DNA of 64,000 bases from Cloacimonetes bacterium UBA6081 (GCA_002428685.1 DIXL01000074.1:6886-70885); one strand, 5' to 3'; counted from the first letter of the stretch, positions 25,252 to 34,269 are shown. Numbers and translations are program-made. The notes: a model not told the origin generated them from the sequence alone.

Positions 25252-25796
25252 TGCCCCAGCCTATTTCGCAGCCTACCTATCCCTCCAACATGACCGAGGG
25301 TGACCTGAGCTTCAGCAAGCTCATGGATGTGTTGATTGCCGATTTCGTTTACTTCGGGATCGGCACCTACGACCAATTATCCATAGAGACGCTGTATGCC
25401 ACTCAAGCCTCGGTCAAGACAGAACTAAGTACCAACTTCGACCTACTTGGTGAACTGGCCGAGAAACCCGGTAAGACGGACTCTAAGCTGACCAAGCTCA
25501 AGACCCGCAACTATACCATCCCGGGCAAGCGCACCAGTACGGTCGAACTAAACATCTCCGGACTATCCACCAAGCAGAAGAACTTCCTGGAAAGCACCCT
25601 GTTCATGAGCAAGGATACCACCATCGTAGTGGCTTCCAAGGAACTGGATCGGGTGGTGATCTTCACCGGGCTACGCTGGACGGTTGACTGGTCGGGAGAG
25701 GCTGACGGCCTCTTCAACGTAGTCATCTCCACCGAGTTCTCCGGAGTGACCTCCAACAAGATCTTCCTGCTCAAGGATATACCTCCGGGAGTATAA
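25251..25796 (+). CDS. Probable major tail (tube) protein
   Basis: This 181-aa protein starts on the stop of the previous gene (TGATG). The C-terminal half is beta-rich (RTSTVELNISGLSTKQKNF, VVIFTGLRWTVDWSGEADG), a pattern common in tube proteins. It occupies the slot between capsid and tail-chaperone genes where siphophages encode the tube. The family assignment is by position and composition. Confidence 0.6.
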   Translation: MPQPISQPTYPSNMTEGDLSFSKLMDVLIADFVYFGIGTYDQLSIETLYATQASVKTELSTNFDLLGELAEKPGKTDSKLTKLKTRNYTIPGKRTSTVELNISGLSTKQKNFLESTLFMSKDTTIVVASKELDRVVIFTGLRWTVDWSGEADGLFNVVISTEFSGVTSNKIFLLKDIPPGV

Positions 25797-25839
25797 GATC
25801 ACTGCTCTTCGCAACTACACTCGAAAACAAGGAACTGCT

Positions 25840-26040
25840 ATGGACTGCCAGTGCAAACCTGAGATCAAAGAGAAAATCGATTCGGTTCACGAGGAGATCT
25901 ATGGCAATGGTGACAGCAACAAGTCACTGGTAACCAGAATGGCGAGAGTGGAGACGAACATGAAGATACTGCTAACCGTCTCCACCTCGCAATTCCTGCT
26001 CTTACTCGGCATTGCCCTCGAAATGTTCTTTGGTAAATAA
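25840..26040 (+). CDS. Small membrane protein, XhlA/holin-accessory-like
   Basis: This 66-aa protein has a charged helical N-terminus (KEKIDSVHEEIYGNG, TRMARVETNMKI) followed by one C-terminal membrane helix (about residues 43-62). This is the layout of haemolysin XhlA-type proteins that act with holins. Weak AAGGA upstream of ATG 25840. A lysis role is inferred. Confidence 0.65.
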   Translation: MDCQCKPEIKEKIDSVHEEIYGNGDSNKSLVTRMARVETNMKILLTVSTSQFLLLLGIALEMFFGK

Positions 26041-26055
26041 GAAAAGGATTATTCT

Positions 26056-26406
26056 ATGAAGCGAGAACCCCAACTCAGCTATAGTCAACTGCGGCAAATA
26101 CTCTGCCTCACGATCTCGAATGCTACTCTCAAAGCCAAGCTTGAGGACTTCCTCTCCGGCAAGGTAGCCAAAGTGAGTGAGCTGGAACTGCTTGAATTGA
26201 TCAGCCAATCGGAAGCCGATAAAGAGCTGATCCGTATCATCTCAAACCAGGACCCGGACGATATGGATGCTCTTGAAGCACTGGAGCATATCTCCGCTTT
26301 TTTCGTCTATATCAGAGCCAACAAAGAGAGGTTCGCAAGTTGGCTCGGGAGTTTCGGATTGGCGGTAACGGCGTCTCCAAATACCCCTTCGAGAGGTTCG
26401 AAATGA
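26056..26406 (+). CDS. Tail assembly chaperone, short form (G-like)
   Basis: This 116-aa helical, acidic protein lies directly upstream of the tape-measure region. A TTTTTTC heptamer at 26298-26304 is correctly phased (gcT TTT TTC). It would allow -1 slippage into a second open frame that runs to 26507, as in lambda G/GT. The zero-frame product ends at 26406. Helical content, position and the slip site together support the chaperone call. Confidence 0.8.
   Translation: MKREPQLSYSQLRQILCLTISNATLKAKLEDFLSGKVAKVSELELLELISQSEADKELIRIISNQDPDDMDALEALEHISAFFVYIRANKERFASWLGSFGLAVTASPNTPSRGSK
26298..26304 (+). promoter_or_regulatory. -1 ribosomal frameshift slip site (T TTT TTC)
   Basis: The heptamer T-TTT-TTC sits in the zero frame as Ala-Phe-Phe. 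Slipping back one base keeps TTT TTT pairing. The -1 frame is then open for 67 codons. This sequence class is a known efficient slippery site. Confidence 0.75.
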
Positions 26407-26507
26407 TCCTCAGAAAGCTGGGCTTCGAGAGTGTTGACTTCGAGTCCCTCACCCTGCCTGATCTATATCTACGGCTCTGTATCACTGACCCAAAAGGAGA
26501 TGTCTGA
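26304..26507 (+). CDS. -1 frame extension of the tail assembly chaperone (T region of GT)
   Basis: After -1 slippage at 26304 translation would add 67 codons, giving a G-T fusion of about 150 aa (83 + 67). The frame reads REVRKLAREFRIGGNGVSKY, then PFERFEMILRKLGFESVDF, with no stop until TGA 26505-26507. That stop overlaps the next gene's ATG. The amphipathic, basic, protein-like composition of this short open frame supports real translation. An isolated start at ATG 26403 would give only 34 aa. The fusion would recruit the tube protein onto the tape measure during tail assembly. Confidence 0.75.
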   Translation, partial: RLYQSQQREVRKLAREFRIGGNGVSKYPFERFEMILRKLGFESVDFESLTLPDLYLRLCITDPKGDV

Positions 26508-27310
26508 TGGATGCTATCATCGGCTGGATAGGCGGTAAACGCCTCCTGAGAAAGGTCATCGCTCCCTACGTTCCCAAGGACATCAAAGGCTATATCGAGC
26601 CCTTCGGTGGGGCTGCCTGGATGCTCCTCTACAAAGACAAATGGGGAGATCTGGAAGTCTATAACGATCTCGATAACCGCCTGGTCAACCTGTTCATGCA
26701 GGTGAAATTCCATCCTGATGAGCTGATCAAGGAGTTGGACTGGTTAGTCGCCAGCCGCAAGCTCTTTGGCGATATCCTCAAGCAGGAAGGCTTAACTGAG
26801 ATACAGCGGGCTGCCAGGTTCATGTATCTGATCACCCGCAGCTTCGGCTCAAAAGGTGACAGCTTCGGCACCTCTCAGAAGCGTGGCACCTCCAGTATGT
26901 ATAATCGTCTGGAACGCATCAAAGATCTCCACAAACGCCTGGATATGGTGATTATCGAGAACCTCTCCTATGAGCAAGTGATCGACAAATACGATACCAA
27001 GAGCAACTTCTTCTATTGCGATCCACCTTACATGCTTGGATACACCTATGAGAACTCCAAGCAGTTCAGCCATGAAGCCCTGAGAGACATTCTGAAGAGC
27101 ATCAAGGGCAGGTTCATCCTTTCCTACGATGACAACCCGGAAGTGCTCAAGCTATACAAGGGCTATGATATCAAGCACGTCACCAGAACCAAGGGCATCA
27201 ACCGCAAGGAAGGCAAGTCCGAGTTCAATGAAGTGATCATCGCCAATTTCAAGCTGGAGGAGTCGGGGTCCTCGCTGCCCAACTCGTTGGGAAGTGGGGT
27301 GAAACAATGA
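26507..27310 (+). CDS. D12-class DNA adenine N6-methyltransferase (Dam-like), copy 1
   Basis: This 267-aa protein has WIGGKRLLRKVI at the start, the SAM-binding EPFGGAAW (about residues 31-38) and the catalytic DPPY (172-175, FYCDPPYMLGY). AAGGAGATGTCTG precedes the ATG, which overlaps the chaperone extension stop. Members methylate adenine in short sites such as GATC. It is paralogous to the next gene. A role in protecting phage DNA from host restriction is likely but not shown. Confidence 0.92.
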   Translation: MDAIIGWIGGKRLLRKVIAPYVPKDIKGYIEPFGGAAWMLLYKDKWGDLEVYNDLDNRLVNLFMQVKFHPDELIKELDWLVASRKLFGDILKQEGLTEIQRAARFMYLITRSFGSKGDSFGTSQKRGTSSMYNRLERIKDLHKRLDMVIIENLSYEQVIDKYDTKSNFFYCDPPYMLGYTYENSKQFSHEALRDILKSIKGRFILSYDDNPEVLKLYKGYDIKHVTRTKGINRKEGKSEFNEVIIANFKLEESGSSLPNSLGSGVKQ

Positions 27311-28083
27311 ACTCTATCATCTCCTGGGTAGGCGGCAAGCGTATCCTCCGCAAGAAGATATTGCCGCTCATCCCCAAGCATGACATCTACTGCGAAGTCT
27401 TTGGATGTGCGGCCTGGATACTATTCGGAAAGAGTGCCAATAAGGAAGACTGGCAGTTGTCCAAGAAGAGCCGCTATACCGAGGTCTATAACGATATCAA
27501 TGGCGATCTGGTCAACTTCTGGAAATACATCAAGAACCATCCCGAAGCCTTCGTAACCGAACTGAACAACTATCTGATTGCCAGAGAGATGTTCGATAAC
27601 TTCATGAAACATGAGCCTAGAACCGAGTTGGAAAGAGCGATAAAGTTCTATTACAACCTCGCCTGCAGCTATGGCTCACGATCCAAGAACTTCTGCGTCA
27701 ACCAAGGCTACAAGTACATGCCCCTGAGGAATCTGGACAAGGTGAAGGAAGCCTCGGAACGTCTGCGTCATGTGATCATCGAGAAGCAGCCCTGGGAGAA
27801 GATAGTTGCACGGTTTGACCAACCGCACACCTTCTTCTATTTGGACCCGCCCTACTATACCAAGGAGCACATCTACGAACGTGAAGACGCAGACGCTTTC
27901 AACCAGCATGAAGAGCTGGCAAAAGCCTTGAAACAGATCAAAGGTAAGTTCCTGCTCTCCTACAACAACGATCCTTACATCAAGCAGCTATACGATGGCT
28001 GCATCATTGAAGAAGTCCAGACGCAGTACTCAGTGTCTGGAGCGTTCCAGACTGAAGTTGAACTGCTGATTAGGAATTACTGA
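27307..28083 (+). CDS. D12-class DNA adenine N6-methyltransferase, copy 2 (divergent)
   Basis: This 258-aa protein overlaps copy 1 by 4 bp and aligns along its length (WVGGKRILRKKI, EVFGCAAW, FYLDPPYYTKEH with DPPY at 180-183). In motif I the FGG of copy 1 is FGC. The middle of the protein (target-recognition region) differs clearly between the copies, so they may recognise different sites or act as a heterodimer. Confidence 0.9.
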   Translation: MNSIISWVGGKRILRKKILPLIPKHDIYCEVFGCAAWILFGKSANKEDWQLSKKSRYTEVYNDINGDLVNFWKYIKNHPEAFVTELNNYLIAREMFDNFMKHEPRTELERAIKFYYNLACSYGSRSKNFCVNQGYKYMPLRNLDKVKEASERLRHVIIEKQPWEKIVARFDQPHTFFYLDPPYYTKEHIYEREDADAFNQHEELAKALKQIKGKFLLSYNNDPYIKQLYDGCIIEEVQTQYSVSGAFQTEVELLIRNY

Positions 28084-28090
28084 TAATGAG

Positions 28091-28237
28091 TTACTTACCT
28101 TTTCGTATGGTCTCTACCTTCTTATCACTACGGGTTTTTCTTCCATCTGGATTCCTGAGAGCTGGTTTTTCCTTCTTAGTGTCGAGTCTTTTCTCTACAG
28201 CTTTTACTGTAGCATCACTGCGAATCTTTCGTGCCAT
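28091..28237 (-). CDS. Small basic protein on the opposite strand (moron)
   Basis: This 48-aa ORF starts at ATG 28237 with AGGAGG 6 bases upstream and stops at 28091. It is very rich in Lys and Arg (MARKIRSDATVKAVEKRLDT, then KPALRNPDGRKTRSDKKVET). It is the only minus-strand gene inside the tail module and fills the gap between the second methylase and the tape measure. It has its own promoter-like sequence. The function is unknown; its charge suggests nucleic-acid binding. Confidence 0.75.
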   Translation of the reverse strand: MARKIRSDATVKAVEKRLDTKKEKPALRNPDGRKTRSDKKVETIRKGK

Positions 28238-28265
28238 CGTGGCCTCCTATTAAGTTGCTTTGTAT

Positions 28266-28294
28266 TAAGTATATGAACACAGTTAATTTGTCAA
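28266..28294 (-). promoter_or_regulatory. Candidate promoter of the small minus-strand gene
   Basis: On the minus strand TTGACA (28289-28294) is followed at 17 bp by TACTTA (28266-28271); TATACT lies two bases earlier with a 15-bp spacer. The -10 is about 30 bp upstream of ATG 28237. This resembles an independent moron promoter. Confidence 0.6.
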
Positions 28295-28301
28295 TCTCAA
28301 A

Positions 28302-31277
28302 ATGCCAGACCTAACCTTTAAACTCGTCCTCGTCACCAATGATGCCAGTCTCAAGCTTGCCGAAATCAAGCAGGAGGCGGAGTCCGCCCAGTCTGCAGTG
28401 GAGAAACCTGCTGCGGTTAAGATAACTGCGGAACAGGCTCTGGCTACCATTCGTGACGTCAAGATCGCAGTCGATGGTGTGATCCAAGTGATAGGTGGGC
28501 TGGTGCGTTCCATGAATAGTCTGTTGGATGCTTCACTTGGTCAGCGGCAGGCCATGACCCTGGCTTCTGTTGCCTTTGGCGATGCAGCCAGTGAGATGGG
28601 GAATTTCGCATCCTCGATGCAACAGGTCACCAACTTCGAAGATGATAAAATGCTGTCACTCATGGCTAAGCTGTCCCAGACTTTCAAGCTCAACAAGGAT
28701 GAGATTCAACAGCTTGTGCCGGTACTACTGGACTTCACAGAAGCTAACAAAGCCACCGGGATGAGCGTGGAGTCTGCCTTTGATCTGATGGGAAGAGCCT
28801 TGAATGGGCATACCGAGATGTTGGGTCGCTATGGCATTGAACTGGATGATACCCGTCTCAAGACCGAAGGGGTATCCTATCTGGTCGAAAAGCTTGGAGA
28901 GGACTATGGCGGCACTGCCACCGCCCTGGCTGATCTCAGGCTGCAGAATGCCAATGCCTGGGGAGATATCCAGGAGACAGTGGGTGATATGCTCACCACT
29001 CTGATCAACCCTTTACTCAAAGGCTTGAAGCTGCTCATGGATGCCTATAACAGCCTGTCCCCGGTGATGAAGGGCTTCGTAGCCGGTATCGTGATCGCCA
29101 TCCCCATTATCGGGGCGGTAACCACAGCGGTAACAGCCCTGACGGCAGCTTATCATGCTCTGCAGGTAGCCATGAACCCGGTAGCGGGGATCATCGGTAT
29201 AGCTGTGGGGGCATTGTCTGCCTTGGGCTTTGGACTAGCTGCGGCATCGACTAAGACTGATGCTGTTACAGTTGCTCAGAGAAGCATGAAGGACGAGATC
29301 AAGGATGCTGAGCGTCAAGTATCGGTGGAAGCCGAGAAATTCAGTTTACTTGCTTCCCGGTTACTGGAATTGCGATCTGCTACTTCCTTAACTGCCACAG
29401 ACAAGCGGGAGATGAAGAACGTCATCAAGTCTTTGAATGACAACTACTCGGAATATCTTGGCAATATCAACTTGGAGACAGCCGCCTACAATAACCTGGC
29501 AACCGCCCTGCGAGCGGCTTCCGAAGCACTGGTGCAGAAGAAGATCTCCGAGATCTATGGTGAGAGATACAATGCTCAGGTCCAGAGGGTAGCTGAACTG
29601 CAGATCGAACTGGATGAGAAGCGAGCCGAATACACTGCTGCCAATAACAGAATTAACCAGTTGAAGGCTTCTGTTGACTGGGAGTTCCTCACCAGTGATC
29701 GCAACGCTATGGGCTTCAATCCTGCATCCTACTTTGGTAATGATGGAGAATGGCTCAAGTTAGAGAGGACGATCAACTCGTTCGGTGCTTTATCGGGACG
29801 GTTGCAGGCCGCTAAATACGATCTCCAAGCTCTGGGTGATGCCTATCGCAAAGCCATGTTAGAAGTGCCTGATCTCACCTTTGATAATGGAGGGGGAGGC
29901 GGCAGTACTCCCGCTCCGGCACCCAGTCCGGCGGCTTCGGAAGCAGAATCCAGACGTAAGGAAGCCTTACGCTTGATGGAAGAACTTGCCCGATTAAGGC
30001 AAACAGAGACCGCTCGCATCGAAGCCGAATACCAGAGAAGGTTGGCTCTGATCAGGGAGTTCACTCAGGATGGCAGTGAAGCCGAACGTCAGGCCATCGA
30101 GAACCTGGATGCCTGGAAGACCCAACAGGATAATGAGCTTACTACCAAAGAGAAGGATGCCTACCAAGCCAGATATAAGGCTGAGATCGATTACTTCTCT
30201 AATCTTGAGAACTTGGGAGTCAACTCCTATGACGCTCTCAAGGCCAGCATGGAAGAGTATTATGCTTGGGCTCAACAGAATCTTCCGGAAAAGGAGCAGC
30301 AGCTTATCCAGGCTCAGATTGCCGAGGCCAATGACCGCAATGCCAAACTGCTCCAGGAACGTCAGGATGAAGAGAAAGCCAAACTGCAGGAACTGCAGGA
30401 TATCCGGGACGAGTTCTATTCTCGTGATCTCGATAACATCGGTGACAGCTACAGCAAGCAGCTTCTGGAAGTGGATAAGTACTATGAGAAGATGAAAGCC
30501 AAACTCCTGGAAGCGGGCTATACTGAAGTGGAGATCGAACGGCAGAAGCAAGAGACTCTGAACACACTCAGAACGAACCATCAGCTTCAGGTAGCAAGTG
30601 GCATCTCCAAGATCTTCGGTGATCTTGCCTCTGCCCAGGATAAGGATACTGAGCGTGGCTTCAAGCTCTGGAAAGCCTCGGCTATGGCTCAGGGCTATGT
30701 GGATACCTTCTCTGCCGCCATCGGAGCCTATAAGTCAATGGTGGGCATTCCCGTAGTCGGACCCGGGCTGGCAGTAGCTGCTGCAGCGGCTGCGATGGCA
30801 GCCGGAATAGCCAACATCGCCCGGATCAGTGCAACCAAGTTTGAGAAAAAAGCTACTGGTGGACTTCTAACCGGACCTTCCCATAATCAGGGAGGCATCC
30901 TGATCGAGGCAGAAGGTGATGAATACGTCACTGCCAAGGATCGAGTCAAAGCCCTGGGCAGGAACCTCTTTGACTTCCTCAACTTCGCACCTTTGAATCA
31001 GGTGAAGCTTGCCTTTGCATCGATGCCTGTTCCCTCAGTGCCTATTCCAAGTAACGTGGGCGAATCTTATGCCGCTGGTGGCGCTATCTCTTCCGGAGGC
31101 GGTATGAATACCCTGATCGACCTGATTGCCGCACTGAAAGACGAGATTGTTTCACTCAAGCAAACTGTGATGGACTCCAAGCCCATCATCGAGGTCAATG
31201 TAGATCCTCTTTCCAATGATCCGGTTAAGGTCTCTGAGATAGCCGATACCGGCAAGATGATCAGGAGTGAGATCTGA
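28302..31277 (+). CDS. Tail tape measure protein
   Basis: This 991-aa protein is the longest phage gene, as expected for a tape measure, and follows the chaperone and methylases. A helical N-terminal domain (EIKQEAESAQSAVEKPAAVK, then an ALNGHTEMLGRYGIELDD region) precedes hydrophobic segments (about residues 255-310). A long coiled coil follows (about 545-770, many ER/EE/QR pairs). A second Ala/Gly-rich hydrophobic stretch (VVGPGLAVAAAAAAMAAG) and a globular C-terminus complete it. The start has no good ribosome site. At about 1.5 angstrom per residue it would specify a tail near 150 nm, which is an estimate. Confidence 0.9.
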   Translation: MPDLTFKLVLVTNDASLKLAEIKQEAESAQSAVEKPAAVKITAEQALATIRDVKIAVDGVIQVIGGLVRSMNSLLDASLGQRQAMTLASVAFGDAASEMGNFASSMQQVTNFEDDKMLSLMAKLSQTFKLNKDEIQQLVPVLLDFTEANKATGMSVESAFDLMGRALNGHTEMLGRYGIELDDTRLKTEGVSYLVEKLGEDYGGTATALADLRLQNANAWGDIQETVGDMLTTLINPLLKGLKLLMDAYNSLSPVMKGFVAGIVIAIPIIGAVTTAVTALTAAYHALQVAMNPVAGIIGIAVGALSALGFGLAAASTKTDAVTVAQRSMKDEIKDAERQVSVEAEKFSLLASRLLELRSATSLTATDKREMKNVIKSLNDNYSEYLGNINLETAAYNNLATALRAASEALVQKKISEIYGERYNAQVQRVAELQIELDEKRAEYTAANNRINQLKASVDWEFLTSDRNAMGFNPASYFGNDGEWLKLERTINSFGALSGRLQAAKYDLQALGDAYRKAMLEVPDLTFDNGGGGGSTPAPAPSPAASEAESRRKEALRLMEELARLRQTETARIEAEYQRRLALIREFTQDGSEAERQAIENLDAWKTQQDNELTTKEKDAYQARYKAEIDYFSNLENLGVNSYDALKASMEEYYAWAQQNLPEKEQQLIQAQIAEANDRNAKLLQERQDEEKAKLQELQDIRDEFYSRDLDNIGDSYSKQLLEVDKYYEKMKAKLLEAGYTEVEIERQKQETLNTLRTNHQLQVASGISKIFGDLASAQDKDTERGFKLWKASAMAQGYVDTFSAAIGAYKSMVGIPVVGPGLAVAAAAAAMAAGIANIARISATKFEKKATGGLLTGPSHNQGGILIEAEGDEYVTAKDRVKALGRNLFDFLNFAPLNQVKLAFASMPVPSVPIPSNVGESYAAGGAISSGGGMNTLIDLIAALKDEIVSLKQTVMDSKPIIEVNVDPLSNDPVKVSEIADTGKMIRSEI

Positions 31278-32764
31278 TGCCTAACCTCTTCAAGATCGAC
31301 TTCATACAAGGCAAGACCGATGCTCCAGATTATAACCAGATCAAGCACAGCCTGATTGATACCGCTACCAATAGAGCTATCATCAGCCTGAGCATCTCAG
31401 CCGATAAGCTGCAGTCGGTCTCGAACTATACTCGAGAACCCAAGCGACTTGTCTTCGAGTGCTTTCCCACTGCCTGGATACAGGACAACATCCTCTCCGG
31501 TTCAAACGAGCATGAGCGCTACATCTCCCACTTTGAGGTCAAAGTCTATCGGGATAGCATCCTGTTCTTCTCCGGCATTATCGATACCTCGCAGCTATCC
31601 TTTGACGTATCCTCCGGCATCCTCAAGATCACCTGCTACGATAAGATCAAGCTGCTCTCTTTGTTCTCTGATCTCACACACTACTATTCGCTTACCTCTG
31701 GTTACCTGCCGATCTGGATACTGGGCTACTTCATTCAGGACATCGAGCAGAGGATACCCATCAACATCCCCTATAGTAACCAGTTCAACTTGCCGACCTT
31801 GAACATTAGTTCAGGCAATGCTCTGACTATCGCCCACATTGACTTCGATGATCTGGTTCAGTTTCCCAACCCCACCGGAGGCTGGACTTACAGCTATGAC
31901 AACTCAGGATGGCCGGGTCCTTTCTGGGGTTATTTGATCGATACGATAGCCAATCGCATGAGCTTCGTCTTTGCCTATAAGAAGGTAATCAAGGCTACCT
32001 ATCCCAGTCCTGCTACTACAAGGTATCAAGGCCGTTACCGTGGTCGTATATACAAGTTCTTCAACAACATCTGCCCGGTAGTGATCGAGTATGAAGAGAA
32101 GACCGATTGGGTGGAAGACCTGGCTTCTTTGGCTAATGCTCATAACGAGTTCATTGGCTTCTACCTGGAGAACGGCATCTCCGAGACAACCCTCTATAAT
32201 AGCCTGGTCTCAGTGGGCTCTATCGATGGTCGCAGCTATGGTAGCAGTCAATACGTGAACCACTGGATCGAAGCTCACTTTCATGGCAATCTCTTCCCGG
32301 CCAAGCTGTTCCCGGGCAAAGCCTATGAGAACTACACTGATGAGCAGACCGATAACATCAAAGCCCTGCAGGCTATGCTCATGCTCTATAATGCCACCAT
32401 ATACACCAATCCAGCAGGACAGATCATCCTCAAGAACAAGGATGCCTATGCCAGTGCCGTCATAGACATAGATGCTGATGACGTGGTCGACTTCGTTACC
32501 AATCGGGGCAATCCTGAGAAACCTCAGATAAGCTCACTGGATATCCTGGCAGGGGACACCACTCAACTCCAGAGCTTAATCAAAGACTATCTGATCGACT
32601 TTCATGATTCCAAGTGGAGTTGTGATACTACCATTGATAGTCTCTCTAAATACAACCTCACTCTTCAGTCCAAGATACGCATCCAGAATCAGATCTATGC
32701 CATAACCGAACTGGAGCGCAACTACATAGATGATGAATACAAGGTGAAGGCATGGCTATTATAA
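31277..32764 (+). CDS. Tail tip / distal tail-hub protein candidate
   Basis: This 495-aa protein is coupled to the tape measure by a TGATG overlap. It begins with beta-rich regions (NRAIISLSISADKLQSV, ISHFEVKVYRDSILFFSGII), the style of Dit/baseplate-hub proteins. A Tyr/Trp/Gly-rich middle and a C-terminal LTLQSKIRIQNQIYAITELE follow. I do not recognise a precise family. The position after the tape measure supports tail tip or host-recognition hub. Confidence 0.68.
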   Translation: MPNLFKIDFIQGKTDAPDYNQIKHSLIDTATNRAIISLSISADKLQSVSNYTREPKRLVFECFPTAWIQDNILSGSNEHERYISHFEVKVYRDSILFFSGIIDTSQLSFDVSSGILKITCYDKIKLLSLFSDLTHYYSLTSGYLPIWILGYFIQDIEQRIPINIPYSNQFNLPTLNISSGNALTIAHIDFDDLVQFPNPTGGWTYSYDNSGWPGPFWGYLIDTIANRMSFVFAYKKVIKATYPSPATTRYQGRYRGRIYKFFNNICPVVIEYEEKTDWVEDLASLANAHNEFIGFYLENGISETTLYNSLVSVGSIDGRSYGSSQYVNHWIEAHFHGNLFPAKLFPGKAYENYTDEQTDNIKALQAMLMLYNATIYTNPAGQIILKNKDAYASAVIDIDADDVVDFVTNRGNPEKPQISSLDILAGDTTQLQSLIKDYLIDFHDSKWSCDTTIDSLSKYNLTLQSKIRIQNQIYAITELERNYIDDEYKVKAWLL

Positions 32765-33207
32765 AGGGCTTCAAGCTTATCCGTTGGGCTGATGACGGCA
32801 TCTATTACTTCTTCTGTCCCAATGGGCAGATCGAATACATCCCCAATCAGAAGTATCGCATCGAGAAGAAGAACGCTTACGATCCTACCATCATCCATAG
32901 AAGGGAAGTCTATCGGGAGGACTCCTTTGATCTGGAAGCGGTGCTTGAGCCATCCGAGTACTATAGCCTGATGAGTTTCCTCCTCAGTCCCGGCAGGCTC
33001 TATCTGGAATATACAGCCTATAACACAATCAATAGCCAGTTCCCGGTTACAATAGCTCAGCTGCCTAAGTGTCCGGACGATCTGCATGAGTATACTACCA
33101 AGGTCAAGTTCAGTCTGGAATCGAGATACATCGGCTCTCCCGGCTACATCGACTTCGGCATCATAATTATCACCGACTTTGACGAGACGGTGATCGGTCA
33201 AACCTAA
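32752..33207 (+). CDS. Tail-tip protein of unknown function
   Basis: This 151-aa protein overlaps the previous gene by 13 bp, with AAGGTGAAGG before ATG 32752. It is compact and mixed alpha/beta (WADDGIYYFFCPNGQIEYI) with no recognised motif. It lies between a hub-like protein and a fibre-like protein. Confidence 0.65.
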   Translation: MAIIKGFKLIRWADDGIYYFFCPNGQIEYIPNQKYRIEKKNAYDPTIIHRREVYREDSFDLEAVLEPSEYYSLMSFLLSPGRLYLEYTAYNTINSQFPVTIAQLPKCPDDLHEYTTKVKFSLESRYIGSPGYIDFGIIIITDFDETVIGQT

Positions 33208-33228
33208 GAAACCACTACAGGAGCATAC

Positions 33229-33885
33229 ATGTACAAGTTCGCCATTGGCTATTATACAATGGAAGGCACAGAACGAAAGCCTCAATCGGGAGTGGATATC
33301 CGACTTCTCAGGCCCGGTCAATCCTGGGCAGAAGGCAAGCATCTGATCGAGACAACTCCCAACTCAGGATACTATGAGATCGGGATCGAAGATGAAGCCG
33401 ACTGTGGTTTCTATGAGATCTGGGACAACGTAGGCAATACTCAAGGCCAGTTCAGTGGTAAGACCTGCACGATCGGGAAACTCGATGCCCGGGGACTGCA
33501 AAACGACTGTATCTATGGCAATCACATCTTGGATGGAGTGGTAACTGGAAGCAAGATAGCCAATGAAGCCATTGGCACAGAACACCTGCAAAATGGCCTA
33601 TTATCACTATCCAAACTGCAATACGAGATTCAAGATCAGGATAAGGGAGTAGGAGACAACAGTCAAGCAAGCCCTGCAAAACTGACTGAAGATAAGATCA
33701 TCACCCACACTCTGGATAAGGAGTATCAGGAGCTTCCGCATATCATCCTAACCAACCAGTGCGATGCCTTCCTCTACATAGCCGATACCAAGATCGAAGG
33801 GAACCTGGTGACAATCATGATCGGGATCAGCCAGGTCTATACCGCCATTGATCCGTTCTATAAGCTGATTGCCCTAGCTAAATGA
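33229..33885 (+). CDS. Fibre-like / baseplate upper protein
   Basis: This 218-aa protein starts at ATG 33229 behind AGGAG. A beta-rich N-terminal domain with PQSGVDIRLLRPGQSWAEG precedes short repeats typical of phage fibres (ILDGVVTGSKIANEAI, LQNGLLSLSKL). A C-terminal beta domain follows (IILTNQCDAFLYIADTKIEG). It is the last + strand late gene and probably contacts the host surface. Confidence 0.7.
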   Translation: MYKFAIGYYTMEGTERKPQSGVDIRLLRPGQSWAEGKHLIETTPNSGYYEIGIEDEADCGFYEIWDNVGNTQGQFSGKTCTIGKLDARGLQNDCIYGNHILDGVVTGSKIANEAIGTEHLQNGLLSLSKLQYEIQDQDKGVGDNSQASPAKLTEDKIITHTLDKEYQELPHIILTNQCDAFLYIADTKIEGNLVTIMIGISQVYTAIDPFYKLIALAK

Positions 33886-33898
33886 TGCCCAAGAGAGA

Positions 33899-33917
33899 AA
33901 CCCGGTAGAACCGGGTT
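33899..33917. terminator. Weak terminator-like hairpin after the tail operon
   Basis: AACCCGG / CCGGGTT pair around a 5-base loop, 14 bp after the last late gene and before the convergent gene. No long T run follows on either strand, so efficiency is doubtful. Confidence 0.45.
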
Positions 33918-33939
33918 AATGTTAATCGTTAACGATCCG

Positions 33940-34269
33940 CTACTTCTTTTCAAGCCGGCAGATTAGTTCCGCCATCAAGTTGATCATTTCCTTGTAGTCA
34001 CCGCATTCCCAAGCATCGTCTGCTCTGGTTTTGATCTCTTCCACCGTCATCTTCTCCGACTGCAGCCATGGGCCTCGGAACTGATTCCACCAGCTCTTGT
34101 AGTGAAACTCGTTAGCGTATGGATCATCCTGGGATGCTTGATTGGCTTCGATAATCTCTTCAATTGGCTGCTCTGAGCCATCGTCATGCACCAGAACTAT
34201 CTGGCTGCCTGATTTTACCATCTCCTCCAGAGTTGCCTGCTCCTTGCGATTCTTGTTTTGCTTGGTCAT
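33940..34269 (-). CDS. Right-end prophage protein of unknown function
   Basis: The protein has 109 aa from ATG 34269, with AAGGAG 8 bases upstream; upstream in-frame starts to 34404 lack ribosome sites but would add a Cys-containing N-terminus. It is acidic and helical (KMTVEEIKTRADDAWECGDY, MINLMAELICRLEKK). It is convergent to the late operon and expressed from the right end, where lysogenic accessory genes often lie. No family was recognised. Confidence 0.7.
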   Translation of the reverse strand: MTKQNKNRKEQATLEEMVKSGSQIVLVHDDGSEQPIEEIIEANQASQDDPYANEFHYKSWWNQFRGPWLQSEKMTVEEIKTRADDAWECGDYKEMINLMAELICRLEKK

